DNA of 64,000 bases from Rhopalosiphum padi (Eukaryota > Arthropoda > Insecta > Hemiptera > Aphididae): assembly GCF_020882245.1 (NCBI RefSeq), contig NC_083597.1, positions 45,548,152-45,612,151 on the forward strand, given 5' to 3'. Below the pieces are notes generated by a model. That model had not been told where the DNA came from and did no database searches. It saw only the letters and a list, made by a program, of their open reading frames with translations. Below are positions 26,397-37,559 of this stretch, piece by piece (the first letter of the stretch is position 1; every line of letters starts with the position of its first letter). The position numbers and the translations under genes are program-made.

Positions 26397-26717
26397 TTAG
26401 AAACGTATAAGAAGGGTCACCAGACTAGATAAGATAGATGTAGTTAAACCATAAAGTTTAAGAAATGATGCACAAATTCCTGAAATGATAGCTTTGGAGA
26501 GTACAGCCATAGTGCCCCGATAACAACTTATTTTATTCTCAAAATAAAATAACCCGTAAAACGCCATCTGGACCAATTGTGCGAACGTATCACGAAAGAC
26601 ATCATGGCCCCGGGAGATATCTTCAATAATTGAAATAAGACGTTTATTATTATAGGAAGTATATGGAAGGTCTATACTATATAGAACGTTGTGCTTAATA
26701 ATATATAGTATGAGCAT
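26397..26717 (-). CDS. unrecognised 106-codon ORF with hydrophobic C-terminus
   Basis: An open frame on the minus strand that is more protein-like than others in the window. Its base composition is near 38% G+C inside DNA of roughly 20-25%. The residue mix is balanced (ISRGHDVFRDTFAQLVQMAF at about 34-53), and two hydrophobic segments near residues 66-80 and 85-103 end in LLIRF and a TAA stop. The first ~20 residues are low-complexity and may not be coding; the true start or 3' splice site could lie near residue 20. I do not recognise the family. The end is faintly like the last membrane helix of insect gustatory receptors, but the TYxxxxxQF signature is missing, so I do not make that call. 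It could be a terminal exon, a pseudogene fragment or a piece of a transposon. Confidence 0.3.
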   Translation of the reverse strand: MLILYIIKHNVLYSIDLPYTSYNNKRLISIIEDISRGHDVFRDTFAQLVQMAFYGLFYFENKISCYRGTMAVLSKAIISGICASFLKLYGLTTSILSSLVTLLIRF

Positions 26718-28219
26718 ATATTATATATTATATTTGTACTCATAAATATTAAATATATGTATACAGTAAAATAAAAAGTAAATAATATAATATATATAAT
26801 ACTTCATTTTAAAGAGAAATTGTATTTTTTTGATAATAGTCAAGGAAATAAAACCCATGATTTTTAATACACACAATTTCCATATAAAATGGAACTGTTT
26901 TCCGATGAATTAACTACTATATTCAGAGTTTTTTCAAAGAGTTAAGAGTTTATTTTGAGTTTTACCCTTCGTTAATTCGTTAATTGATGAAAAAAAATTG
27001 GAATGTTGATGTTTCTATAATATTTCATATAACTGAAACAAAAATGGCGTATAATACAAATTCATTTACGCATAATGATTTACTAATTTGCGTCTTTGAC
27101 AATTATTAGTTATAATCGTTTGTTTCAACAATGTTGAATTATGGTATGCAAAACTGAAAGTCAAAATATATAATATAAGAGTTATTGTTTATAAATATAA
27201 AGTTTCTGCATTAATACTAATACAGTAATACATACAATCGTGGTAAAATATTGAATGTAATATTATAATGGTTCAAAGTTTTTAACAAGAAAAAAATAAT
27301 TTTATGTTTAAACTTTCACAAATATAACTAAGATTATGTTAATATTATCGAATAAAATAACTAAATGCATGAAGTTACGTTTGAAAAAGTTCAAAGGAAA
27401 CTAATTTGATTTGACGAGTTTCAGAAAATATGTCATATTTATTACGAAATCAGAAAATTAATTTGGCCGTAAGCTTATAAATAGATTACGGATCATTAAT
27501 TGTGTCGGAAGTAAAATAATGCTTTGAAAATCTGAATATTGCGATTTAACAATCTGTGTAATTTTATTATTCGTTATTTAAAAATGGTCTTTACACTTTA
27601 GTGAATGATTAATAGTTGAAAATTGTATTATTTTATTATATTAATTTAATTTAATAACATAATAAAAACAAATCATATTTTTGAAGTTTGAATAGTAATT
27701 TTTTTTTTTATTAAGAATACAAAAATAATAACAATAATTTTCATGAAATAGATGCGTTATACTTTTAAATATTTACCATAACATAACGCAATAAATGAGA
27801 ATCTGAGAAAAAGGGAGTGCATTGTAAGAAAAAACATTTAATATTTAAGAATATTACAAGAGGATGAGTTCTGACATATCATAATAAAAATGAAATTTAA
27901 ACGATTTAAGCTCAAAATTTAAATTTATAAAAGTATGTAATAATATAACAAAAGTAAATTTGAACCACTTCAATGATATTAAAAAACTTTGGTACATGAA
28001 TGTATGTATTTTGTTATTATGAAAAAACCATTGAATGACTTCATTTCTTAAATGAAAATAATTAAAAAAAAACTATTTATTTCATTAGATTATGTTTACT
28101 ATTAATATTTGTACATATGATATAATATTAATACATCATTATTATATTATTTTTAACAAATAACATTATTTTTTGTATACAATTTATACTGAAATCAATC
28201 AAATCTCATCTTAATAATA
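26718..28219. other. A+T-rich stretch without a supported gene
   Basis: A+T-rich DNA with short TA runs near 26700-26800 and long A and T runs. No features supported. Confidence 0.55.
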
Positions 28220-28742
28220 CAGTAGATTTTCTTATTATATCGAACTACATTGAAATTCCCTTGATACCACCATTACACTTAATAGCGTTTTACTCTCGAT
28301 AACTCGAAATACAATTAATCGTTTTTCATTATCTCGAATATACAAATAATATTTTTTAATACGGCAAGAACGAAAATTAAGCAGTATAGTGATTGTGATT
28401 TCACGCGTATGTAGTCATACATATTACAATATGGTGAAATGGAAAATAAGCATAAATTAAATGTCCTTACAATTAATTTTTATATTCTTACAAAAACAAA
28501 ACTAATATTAAACAAACTTTAATGACAATTTTTTAAAAAAAAAATCATTATAGTTTATTGGTTCGTATGTAGTATCAGTACTTTAAGTATTTAAATTATT
28601 ATGCATTATAAGCATTCATATTATTTACCATTTTTTTTTCAATTTTATTTTAAGAATTTTAATAAAACTCAATACTTTGAAATTATCGATATCTTGAACT
28701 TTTTCCTGTTCCTTTAAGATTCGACGTAATAAGAATCTACTG
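28220..28742. mobile_element. pogo/Tc1-mariner-type MITE, second family
   Basis: A 523-bp element with clear inverted ends. The left end is CAGTAGATTTTCTTATTATA followed by TCGAA. The right end, reverse-complemented, is CAGTAGATTCTTATTACG followed by TCGAA: about 23 paired bases with two mismatches and one 2-base gap. Both sides are flanked by TA (28218-28219 and 28743-28744), the target duplication of Tc1/mariner transposons. Internal TATCTCGAA and CTCGATAACTCGAA words repeat near the left end and echo the right end. There is no transposase frame, so it must have moved with help from an autonomous relative. It is a different family from 3656-4302 and 7732-8210 but has the same CAGT start. 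Confidence 0.75.
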
Positions 28743-31628
28743 TATATATTTTGTATTTTATTATTTTGGATTTTAATAGTTTTAGAATATAAAATATATT
28801 ATTTAGGTCTTTTTTTCTCTTATTCTTATTTATACTTGATCTGATTATTTTTTCAGTTAAAAAAATATTTTACACAATATAACGATATTTTTAATTTATT
28901 AGGTATAACATTTTACTCTTATCGAAATTGACCGTTTTGCTTTTGTTAACTTATTTAACTTTTTTTGAGCAACATCTGTTTTCTTTGTAACAAAAATAAT
29001 TCATTTTATAAACAGTTTATATCATTCTATCAGTGTTATATTATGAGATTTACATCAATTAATATTTAGAACTATTTAAAAAAATCAAATTATAGTGTCT
29101 TAAGTTGTATACTCACGTGTACATATAATACTTCACAAATACAACGCACAAATTATTTTAGTTACGTTTGTGATATATTTTAAACAAAATAAGTACACGA
29201 TCGAAAAAAAAAGCAACAAATACATTTAATTGTAACCCTGGAATTATATTTGTATTTATTTATTTTTTATCCAACATCTAGCTATCATACCTTATTTATA
29301 TAAACGCTTATATGTCATGTAAATAATTTTGTAACGAACCTATATCTGAGTAAGACAAATAATCAGTGATGCTTAGTAAGGTGCGATTGCCTAAAATGTA
29401 CATAGCGTAGGACGTGGGCTACATATCCACGTTTATATATTTATTTTACGTGACTCAAGTTTTAATATTTTTAATCAATGTTTTTGTACAGATGTATTGT
29501 ATTTAATGAGATAGTTTTTTATAAGCGTATTTGTTTTTATATCACAATTAGGAGAGAAATTAACTATTACTAATTCCGTGAAGATTTTATTTCATTCAGA
29601 TATCCACTTATATTATTATGATTTGTATCCGTATTTACTATATATTTTTTTTAAATTGTTTACACACAGTACTTAATATACTGAATACATAGTGTAGTAT
29701 TACTACCGATTATATAGTTAATAAGGTACAATTATATGAAAAATAAAATAAATAATTTTTTCATCAAAATGTAAAGCTAAAAATGATTCGAATTTATATT
29801 ATAGCTGGAAATTACGCGTTTTTAAACTATACCTATTAAAACTAATGTATTTTTAATAAATAGTATGAACTTTTGTGGTTAGTAAATTATCAGGAAACTG
29901 AAAAAATGTTTTTAAACCAATATATTATTATTTCATACTGTTAATATACTTGTCATTCGACGAAGAGTTTCTCAAACCAAAAAAATTAGAAAAAAAATGT
30001 AAAAAACAAGTTTTTATAATTTATCATATTTTATTGTCATGTAATAAATTATAATAACTAATAAATAACTTAATAACTTTTAACTCCAACCGTATTTATA
30101 ACATGGTAGATTTTTAATTTTAGAATTGCAAGGCATATACGTCAGATAATGTAATCAATGCTATTACATTAAGTTGAACTAGCTAAGTTATCGATTTATT
30201 ATATATCTATTAGGTAACGTTACCCGCTAAATATATACAAAATCAAATAAGGTTCTACAGTGAAATAAATTCTTGTAGTTCCCAATTACGTGTTCTACAG
30301 ACCGCAGGACGTCTATGTTACAGTAATAACGATAATAATCAGTAGCAACAGCAGGTGGTTTCTAAAATAGAATAATATGTATTGGTAAAAATGTAATTAC
30401 ATTAATGGTCAATGGATTTGCATACGTTTCGTACTTATATACTTCTGAGAACTGATGTAAGTACGTTCACGATTTGGACGTGTTGACAGCCAGTAAAGGT
30501 GCTATAGAGTTACACCCGATAAGTGATACTACTTTTGTTATTTTAACTAGTACGTATAATAATCTAATTAAAATGTAATTTATTTAGTGATTGATACTTA
30601 CATCAACGATATAAGAGATGTCCGGAAAGCGATTTGTTGAATTAAAGTTAACTACCTATTAAATAGTAAATATTTGACATATCGATCACCGGTACTCATT
30701 CGTTATTAGTTTAAATAATTTATAGCTATTGTAATTTGTATCCCTTATTGACTTAAAACACGAGTACATTTTCACGGAAATCATAACTGATGAAAAATTA
30801 TTTATGCATTGTAAATTGTAATACTAAACAATGGTTTTTTCGTTTTAATATTCAGTTTTTTATTAAATTAATTTAAATTGAAATATGTATATTATGAATC
30901 AGTACTGATAATAACGATGTTATATTTAGTGGAATTGATCAGGCAATTAATTAATTAATTTGTTACAATTATCTGATTTTGTATAACATTAATACAACAA
31001 AATAAAATAAACATTGTAGGTAAGTAATTATAACAATTTAATCTAACAAATATTTTATACATTTTAATAATAACGTTTAATTTTAAATTTTAAATAATTT
31101 CAAACGCTACAAATCGCATTGTTAAATAAATAGATGTAACAAAAATATAATCAGAAAAAGCTCCATCGGGATACCGCAGAAATCAGATATTATAATCAGA
31201 AATTATATCAAATATAATGCAAAAACTACATATAGCACTTAAAAATATCAAAATTGAACACCCATGATACGCAAAATAAAGCGGTTATTGGATTTTCAAA
31301 ATACAACTAGGTGACAATTGTTGATTATTATTTAAATTTAAGTACTGTTTTATTGAGCTCTACTTCGAGTCCACCAAATTTTACTGAAGCGAGCAAAATC
31401 TGTTCTATAATTTATACAACTAGGTACTTACCTATTATACAAGGTACTTATTATTAATTTGTTTGGATAAGTTAACTTTTTATCAATGTATAAAAAAAAA
31501 ATGAGTATTTTAAGTCAGTATTCTAAATATTTATAAACAATTAATATATTATGCCCTTTTTTCTATTAACTTGTCAGTGAAGTTATAGAAAGTTTATTTT
31601 TTTGTATATATATTTTGATTCGTGGACA
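28743..31628. other. A+T-rich stretch without a supported gene
   Basis: A+T-rich. A small richer patch at 30285-30350 is open for 18 codons between TTCTACAG and CAG|GTGGTT, which is too short to call. Another at 30450-30530 has no frame. An approximate palindrome GCAATTAATTAATTAATT lies near 30945. Confidence 0.5.
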
Positions 31629-31666
31629 CTTCCCCGTAAGATATTTTCCCGTACGACATTTTCTTG
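31629..31666 (+). repeat. 16-bp degenerate tandem repeat
   Basis: Two and a half copies of a unit close to TTCCCGTACGACATTT: CTTCCCCGTAAGATAT, then TTTCCCGTACGACATT, then TTCTTG. Possibly a remnant of a longer satellite or a subterminal repeat of a transposon; nothing else nearby decides this. Confidence 0.5.
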
Positions 31667-32007
31667 TTTATATTATATTTATATTATCTTATAAGAATAA
31701 TAAAATTAATTTCAAAAAATATAAAAATTTTAATCTATAGATCATGTAAATGTAATATTATATATAATGAATTAAAAAAATATATAAAAATGTTAATCTA
31801 TAAATAATATTGTAAATTGAATACATATTTATATTATAATATAATTTACTTTTTATACTCTATAATAGACGCACTGTCAAACGATTTATTAGTTATTATT
31901 TTTATCTATTCTTAACGTAGATAAAAACCGTTATGGAAAACGTTCCGGCAAACCAAAATTAAATCCTAATAAATCGTGTATTTCTAACAGAGGGGACGAT
32001 CGTCGAA
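31667..32007. other. A+T-rich stretch without a supported gene
   Basis: Simple A+T-rich DNA with no features, leading into the GC-rich block from about 31980. Confidence 0.5.
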
Positions 32008-32039
32008 ATGTCAAACGAGTTACATCCATCGGATTTTAG

Positions 32040-32336
32040 TTAAAGAAGCGGTCGTTGGCGCCGGCGCCTTCCGCGGAGGTCATCGGCTACGTAGAAATCG
32101 GTTACTATCCGCCGGCCGAACCTCTAACGACAGATATCGGGGTCGATCGGGATGACGCTGATGGTACAGGCACAGAAACGATGGTACCCGAGCCCACGAT
32201 TGAGGATAATAAGGAGGAAATTTCCGTTATTTTCGTGAGCACCGATGCTAGTCGTCTCTCGGCGCACGTACGACCGCAGACAAATAGACACCGGTTCCTG
32301 TCGATCCTCCGGAGTGGTCTTCGGAGGATCTTCTAG
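32040..32336 (+). CDS. unrecognised 98-codon GC-rich frame (exon or pseudogene)
   Basis: Inside a GC-rich block, the frame from 32040 runs 98 codons to TAG and starts KKRSLAPAPSAEVIGYVEIG after one leucine codon. It has no ATG near its start; the sequence CGGATTTTAG just upstream could act as a 3' splice site. The product is acidic in the middle (DRDDADGTGTE, EPTIEDNKEE) and basic at the end (LRSGLRRIF). The other frames also have protein-like pieces: an ATG at 32008 opens MSNELHPSDFS and stops, and a third frame near 32300 reads VDPPEWSSEDLLDHILSCL. Either this is a terminal exon, or an old coding sequence broken by frameshifts, or a CpG-rich untranslated region open by chance. No family recognised. 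Confidence 0.3.
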   Translation, partial: LKKRSLAPAPSAEVIGYVEIGYYPPAEPLTTDIGVDRDDADGTGTETMVPEPTIEDNKEEISVIFVSTDASRLSAHVRPQTNRHRFLSILRSGLRRIF

Positions 32337-32640
32337 ACCATATATTGTCGTGCTTGAGCGACACCGCTCTACCGGGATCGAGGCAAGAGAATAAGCCGAA
32401 GATAAGTTGAGCTTGACGGACGTTCGGATAGTTGGTCATAAAAAAAGAGAAGGAAACCACGAGAGCGCACAATCGTGTAATGCGGTATGTTATGTATATT
32501 ACGTTTTCCGTGGTCGTGTTTTTCAGGAGGACTTGTTGTGACGAACATCAGTTATGGTGCAGGACGACGTTCATATCGAGACGGTCCTACCGACTGGTCG
32601 GTTTCGTTCGCATTGGTTCTCTGTCCTCCTTTTTTATCCA
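32337..32640 (+). promoter_or_regulatory. GC-rich continuation of the 32-kb block (possible 3' UTR or regulatory DNA)
   Basis: CpG-containing, near-balanced composition continues for 300 bases past the stop at 32336 and ends sharply at about 32640. Read together with the frame upstream, it could be a 3' UTR, or the second half of a broken coding sequence, since the third frame stays open to about 32410. No poly(A) signal with tail is visible. Confidence 0.25.
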
Positions 32641-33245
32641 TATATAATGGTAGTTTTTAAGTATTTTTGTAATTTTATTTGAATAATTTTTTTTGTTCAT
32701 TGTTACGAAAATTAATTTTGTTATACAAAGTAATAACATATTATATCCAAATATAAATATAACTTTTATGTATACAAAAATTTTCATTTGATCATTTATC
32801 ATTCGTATTACATGTAGATACCTAGATGTATTGTTGTTTGAGTTAAAATGATTTAAACCAAACAAAACACCTGAAGATCTATCGCTCTACTGTATAATAG
32901 GTTTCGAGTGTAGTATCACTACACTAAATATCAAGAGAGAGAGATCTCGCTGTAATGGATGTGTTAAACTTGACATTAAGTCGAATTTTTTTATTAAATT
33001 AGAGTAGTATTTTTCATAATTTATTATATTATTATAGTATTTATTTAATATAATAATAATATATTAATATACCATTTGTATTATTGTTACTAACTTTTCA
33101 GTCTATGTATATCACAAAAAAATAATATTTTTTATATATATACCTATTAGTTATAAATTTTACTTTAGAAATTATAGTGGGATGATATAATAATTTCTGA
33201 AAAAGAATACGTTAATTATGTATATTATTGGAAAGTTTTGAATTT
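32641..33245. other. A+T-rich stretch without a supported gene
   Basis: A+T-rich except for a small patch at 32870-32960. No features supported. Confidence 0.5.
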
Positions 33246-33510
33246 CGAAACTTCATATCCAAGATTAGGCGTGTTTCCGAAACAACATGTGCGCATAAAA
33301 AATATCGATAATATAAAAAATTAATATGAAATTCATCTAAAAATTATTTTATTGAAAAAACTATATTCCATGCATTATATGAGAGAAGAAATTAGTTTTG
33401 ACTTTCGAAACTTCGCGTACATAATAACTATAATATAAAAATGTAATACAAAATTCATTTAAAAACGGTTTTCATGACAAAAATGTATATTCTATGCATT
33501 ATCTAGATGA
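33246..33510 (+). repeat. degenerate tandem duplication, unit about 120-160 bp
   Basis: Two copies share the ordered words CGAAACTTC, ATAATATAAAAA, AAATTCAT(C/T)TAAAAA, TATATTC(C/T)ATGCATTAT. The first is in 33246-33380 and the second in 33406-33500. The first copy has about 30 extra bases after CGAAACTTC. Non-coding. Confidence 0.5.
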
Positions 33511-33660
33511 AGGAATTAACATATCATTATTTATTGTTTGAATAAGTAATTTTGTCTAAACTGGAAACTAGATGTCTTTAAAAAAAAAAAATCGATATTT
33601 ATTTTCATTGATAAAAAAATGTATAAAAAAATAATTTTAGAATAATTGAAAATTGTTATT

Positions 33661-33860
33661 ACCTATAAATAATTCAAAAATATTTCAAATTTTTCAAAAA
33701 TGTTATCGTAAAAAAAAATCAGTAATTTAAACATTTGGTGAAAATTGCAAGTATCTACGTTAATCTTTTTTGAGTTATATCATAAGAATAAAACCGATTT
33801 TGTCTAAAATTGTATTTGCGTAAAATGTCTTGTTTTTCCTTATTTTTTTGTTTTTTTTTT
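33661..33860 (+). repeat. dispersed repeat family 1, copy B
   Basis: Matches 4001-4180 and 5943-6120 in word order: CCTATAAATAATTCAAAAA, GGTGAAAATTGCAAGTATCT, TTTTTTGAGTTA, AAAACCGATTTTGTCTAAAA and TTTGCGTAAAATGTC. It is the best-preserved of the three copies. Non-coding; element class unknown. Confidence 0.6.
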
Positions 33861-35639
33861 GTCCTTCTCGATAGTAAATATGAGTAAACAATACATAATT
33901 TGTCTAAAATTGATTTTTATATCCAATACCAACCCCATAATATGAAAATAGATGCATTTTATCGAAAACTACTAATGTACTAATCATAATAAATAAAACA
34001 TCATGATAAAATTAATATATTCATCGCTCTGCTCAGAAACTAAAAAAAAAATATTGAGTTAGCTTAATTTCAAGTAGGTAATAATAATCAAAAATGTATT
34101 TCAAAATATATAAAATAATAAACAGTCAACGACCGGAATAATTAGTAAACCAGTTTTGAAGTTTGGACAGACCATTATAGATCGCTATCGAATATTTTAA
34201 GCGGTTATAATCTTATACCTTAAAATTTAGTTGCCGATAATAACATACGTGTTAATATGTTCAGTTATTATTTTTTGCAATACAACATAACATTATGTAA
34301 GTACAACTAGAATAATAATAAAAAAATATAATATTATGCTTAAAAAATATTTAAATTTAGGTAAGTACCTATTATTAATATTTGGACGTATTAAATTATT
34401 CATAATTTTAAAATGATATCATACAATTTTAGGTATTTATTTGCGTTCATGTTTTTTAAAGATACTTGAGAAATAACTTCTGAGTCACAGTTATAATATT
34501 ATCAATTAATTATGCTATTTGATATATTATACAATTTACATATTATTATTTATAATTTATATATTCAGTATATACACACTACGCAAATCCGAAACTACTA
34601 CCGTAGGTGAAACACACCGCAGGATTATTGATTCAAGTTTTAATTTACTATGAGTAATGACCTTTAAAAAAATGTATGTATTTAAAATTAAATAGCTTCA
34701 GACAATGTTTATGCCATTATTGCATTTTATGAGAACGTATTGCACGTATTATATAGTAATCTGGTAAAATTTTATTTTTATATGAATTTAAAATAGAAGA
34801 ATTTACATTCCCTCGCAATACCACATCTCAGTCAAGACAAAATACACAAAAAAAAAAATGTGTACAATTTAATATTATAATATTTATGTTTTGTTCGTGA
34901 TGCAATATGCTTTAGTTATCTTTCGGAGGTGTTGCTGATGATTAATAAAGTTCCTACAAAAAAAAAAACCCGAAAATATTTCAAACGATGTGTTTTATTT
35001 TATTTTTATACGGCCACTTGAATCTTGTATTATTGTAATGTATAGTCAATAATAATAAAATATATGATAGAGTTGTCTAATATTTAAAATGTTGAATAAA
35101 AATCTGAAATGAATTTAACTACTTAAATGTTTTCTTAGAGACGTATTCGACATTTTTGTGACCTGGTATTACATTACAGTATATTATAAACCTCAACATT
35201 TTTCTATCACGACACGTGATCTAACAATTCAAACCACATGACTTTTAGGTACATAATAATGAAATTAATAATAAAAAGCTTTTTTTGCAAGATAAAAATA
35301 TTTGTTACACAACATTACTAACGCAAACGTGCCCGTATATAATAAAAATTTCATTTAGGAAAATCCTTCATTTAATACGTCTCGGATCCCGTATAAGTAT
35401 ATCATATACTACAGAATGATGTTTTTAATTTTATACTCTCTCGACACAACTATTGTTATATTTTGTTTATTCAAATTCTGATTTTTAGGAACTTTTAAGT
35501 GTACAGTCGGTATATTTTTTAAACCATTTAACCGTTGACATTTAAGAACTTTATGAATTTATGATGACGATAATATTTAATTAGCATTTATTAAAATTTA
35601 ATAAGGTAAAAATACACCTTACGCAATTTACAACTGCAT
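33861..35639. other. A+T-rich stretch without a supported gene
   Basis: A+T-rich DNA; no exon, element end or RNA gene recognised. Confidence 0.55.
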
Positions 35640-36560
35640 ATTTTAAATAATGGACGTATTCGTAGAAGCGTTCAGCCAGTATAGTCACGAATAACCTGCG
35701 AATAGTATAGTACTGACACGGCTACGGTGGTAGGTGCTCGGCGAGTCCGTGGTGACCGGTCAGGATAAAAGCACAACACGAATTTCACTATTTGTACGAT
35801 GTATTTTTATCGATGATAAACAACGGTACACAATAGCTAGTTGTCGAATGTCACTATGTCAGGTGTTGACGACATAAACGAGAATACACAATATTATGCT
35901 TTACGCGATCTTACAACTAGGCGGCGTTGTCGCCGTTGTCGGTAAGCAGGGTACAGGCAGGAATTATTTTCTAGGGACCAATGATTTTATACTACATTTT
36001 TGGGTAATACAGTACAAGGGCCCAGGGACTATAATACGGCAAGGGCCCAGACAGGAATTCCGGCCCTCCGACCCTGGCCAGGCCGACCCTGTCGTTAAGA
36101 CGGTTCACCCCGTGCCTTTGTGCCGTGGTGGGAGAGTCGACGGTGTCGTGTCGTCGTTGCCCGTGGTGGCGGTTGATAAGGCGTAGACCGATCGTTGCGG
36201 TGCCTGTATTTTGTACCGGCGACCGTTGCGTACCGTGTCAGTACTATGTATATAATATACTTATAATAAAATTGGTGACTATAATACGCGTCTAGAAAAC
36301 ACCACACTAGACATATTCTCGGGAAACGAATGAAGAAGATCGAAAATTCGGAAGTGATGAAGATCGCGAATATACAAATATAATTGTATAGACTCTTGTT
36401 GTTGCACTATACATTTTTTTACGTACTCGCAACGACGGTTTGACCGAAAATCGAAGGGCATGCGGTGAATGTATGACTGCGTTTTCCTCAGACCGATTAA
36501 CCGACGTCATGGTAATAATATTACCATGGGGTTAACGGCGATTATGTTTAATACCATCTT
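35640..36560. promoter_or_regulatory. CpG-rich block; possible 5' exon/promoter or LTR-like remnant
   Basis: A 900-base block with many CpGs and near-balanced composition. A 96-codon + frame (35896-36186) and several minus frames are open at once, as expected where stops are rare, so none is called. The 11-mer CAAGGGCCCAG occurs twice, 25 bases apart (36015 and 36040). At 36240-36280 a TATATAATATA/AATAAA stretch is followed by TTGGTGAC, a layout resembling the end of an LTR and a primer-binding site. No matching second LTR or gag/pol sequence was found, so this is only a possibility. Confidence 0.3.
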
Positions 36561-37080
36561 AAAAAGCCTTATAATTTCCATTAGTTAACCTAAAAAAAAT
36601 CAATGAAGATCAGCAGTAGGTTACAGCGCGTCAATAACGTGTATATAACTGTTAGCGACTAATGAAAAATAGCATTTTTTATGAGATAGTAACATACAAT
36701 TATGGATGGCGGTTACCTACGTTTAGCCATCGACCGTGGTTGATAAATTCGAAAAGGCTATCGATTCGCGTGTAAGAAAAAAAATTGTCGCATAAAAAAA
36801 AGAAATTAAAAAAAAAATTTGTTTTCTAATATTTATAAAATAAATAATATTTTAGAATAAAATATTTACATAAAAATACTATGTAATATTATACTACATC
36901 AAATGTCAAATGTATTGAATTCATTGCAATAAATAATAATTATTATTATATAATCGATTTTTCTAAAATGTTTTACTAATGAGATAAAATGTTAGCCCCC
37001 CCCCCATTCCTGGGAATAAATTAACACTGTACAGTGTACACGACACGACACAGTACACTGAATAGTTTTGAGCTCAACTT
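36561..37080. other. A+T-rich stretch with poly(C) and a palindrome
   Basis: A+T-rich up to about 36990. It then has a run of 10 C (36996-37005) and a perfect 12-bp palindrome CACTGTACAGTG (37025-37036) followed by ACACGACACGACACAG. These sit just upstream of the promoter candidate. Confidence 0.5.
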
Positions 37081-37260
37081 AAACGCGATATATACTTTCC
37101 GTCGTCTCGTCGGTCAGTTCGTCTGATGAAACCGCGTTCGTCGCTGACTTACTTGTCGTGGCTATCCGTCGTGCAGTTGGAATTATCGATCAAACCGTTT
37201 TCGCCTCGTCATCAGTAACGGCTTTGAGGGTGAAGCAAGTGAGGCGGTACCTCATCAAAA
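37081..37260 (+). promoter_or_regulatory. candidate TATA + initiator promoter and noncoding first exon
   Basis: GATATATAC (TATATA at 37089-37094) is followed 20 bases later by TCAGTT (37114-37119), an exact match to the arthropod initiator TCAKTY. If A37116 is +1, the TATA box begins at -27, slightly close but plausible. Downstream is CpG-rich, has an ATG at 37126 opening a 30-codon frame that stops at TAA, and contains GCAA|GTGAGG (about 37236) as a possible 5' splice site. This would make a short first exon with an upstream ORF. Which gene it would serve is unknown. Confidence 0.33.
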
Positions 37261-37559
37261 ATTTTCTAGTAAATAATAATAACAATAATAAAAGTTTACT
37301 TCTTGGCTCACTGATAGCATAGCACATATTTCGCTAATAAATTCGTTATCGTATTTATGATTTTATTTGAGAAAAAAATTATCTTCACTGCGAATATGAA
37401 TATCATCGTATTTAATATCGTCTAATTCGGCTTAATTTTAATAATTATCGTTTATTATATTATCGTATAATATGGTCAATCGTTCCGTGTTCATTACCAC
37501 AACTAGCGATAGACCGTTAACAAATTCACGAAATATTGTTACGTAAACAAACACTGACA
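37261..37559. other. A+T-rich spacer
   Basis: A+T-rich sequence between two CpG-rich blocks, consistent with intron or spacer; no features supported. Confidence 0.45.

Noticed and set aside
26397..26717. Gustatory receptor C-terminus
   Set aside because: The hydrophobic end is only vaguely similar and the TYxxxxxQF signature is absent, so the family name is not used.
35896..36186. 96-codon ORF, + strand
   Set aside because: CpG-rich block with ORFs on the other strand too; contains a duplicated nucleotide word and no protein motif. Kept only as part of the block description.
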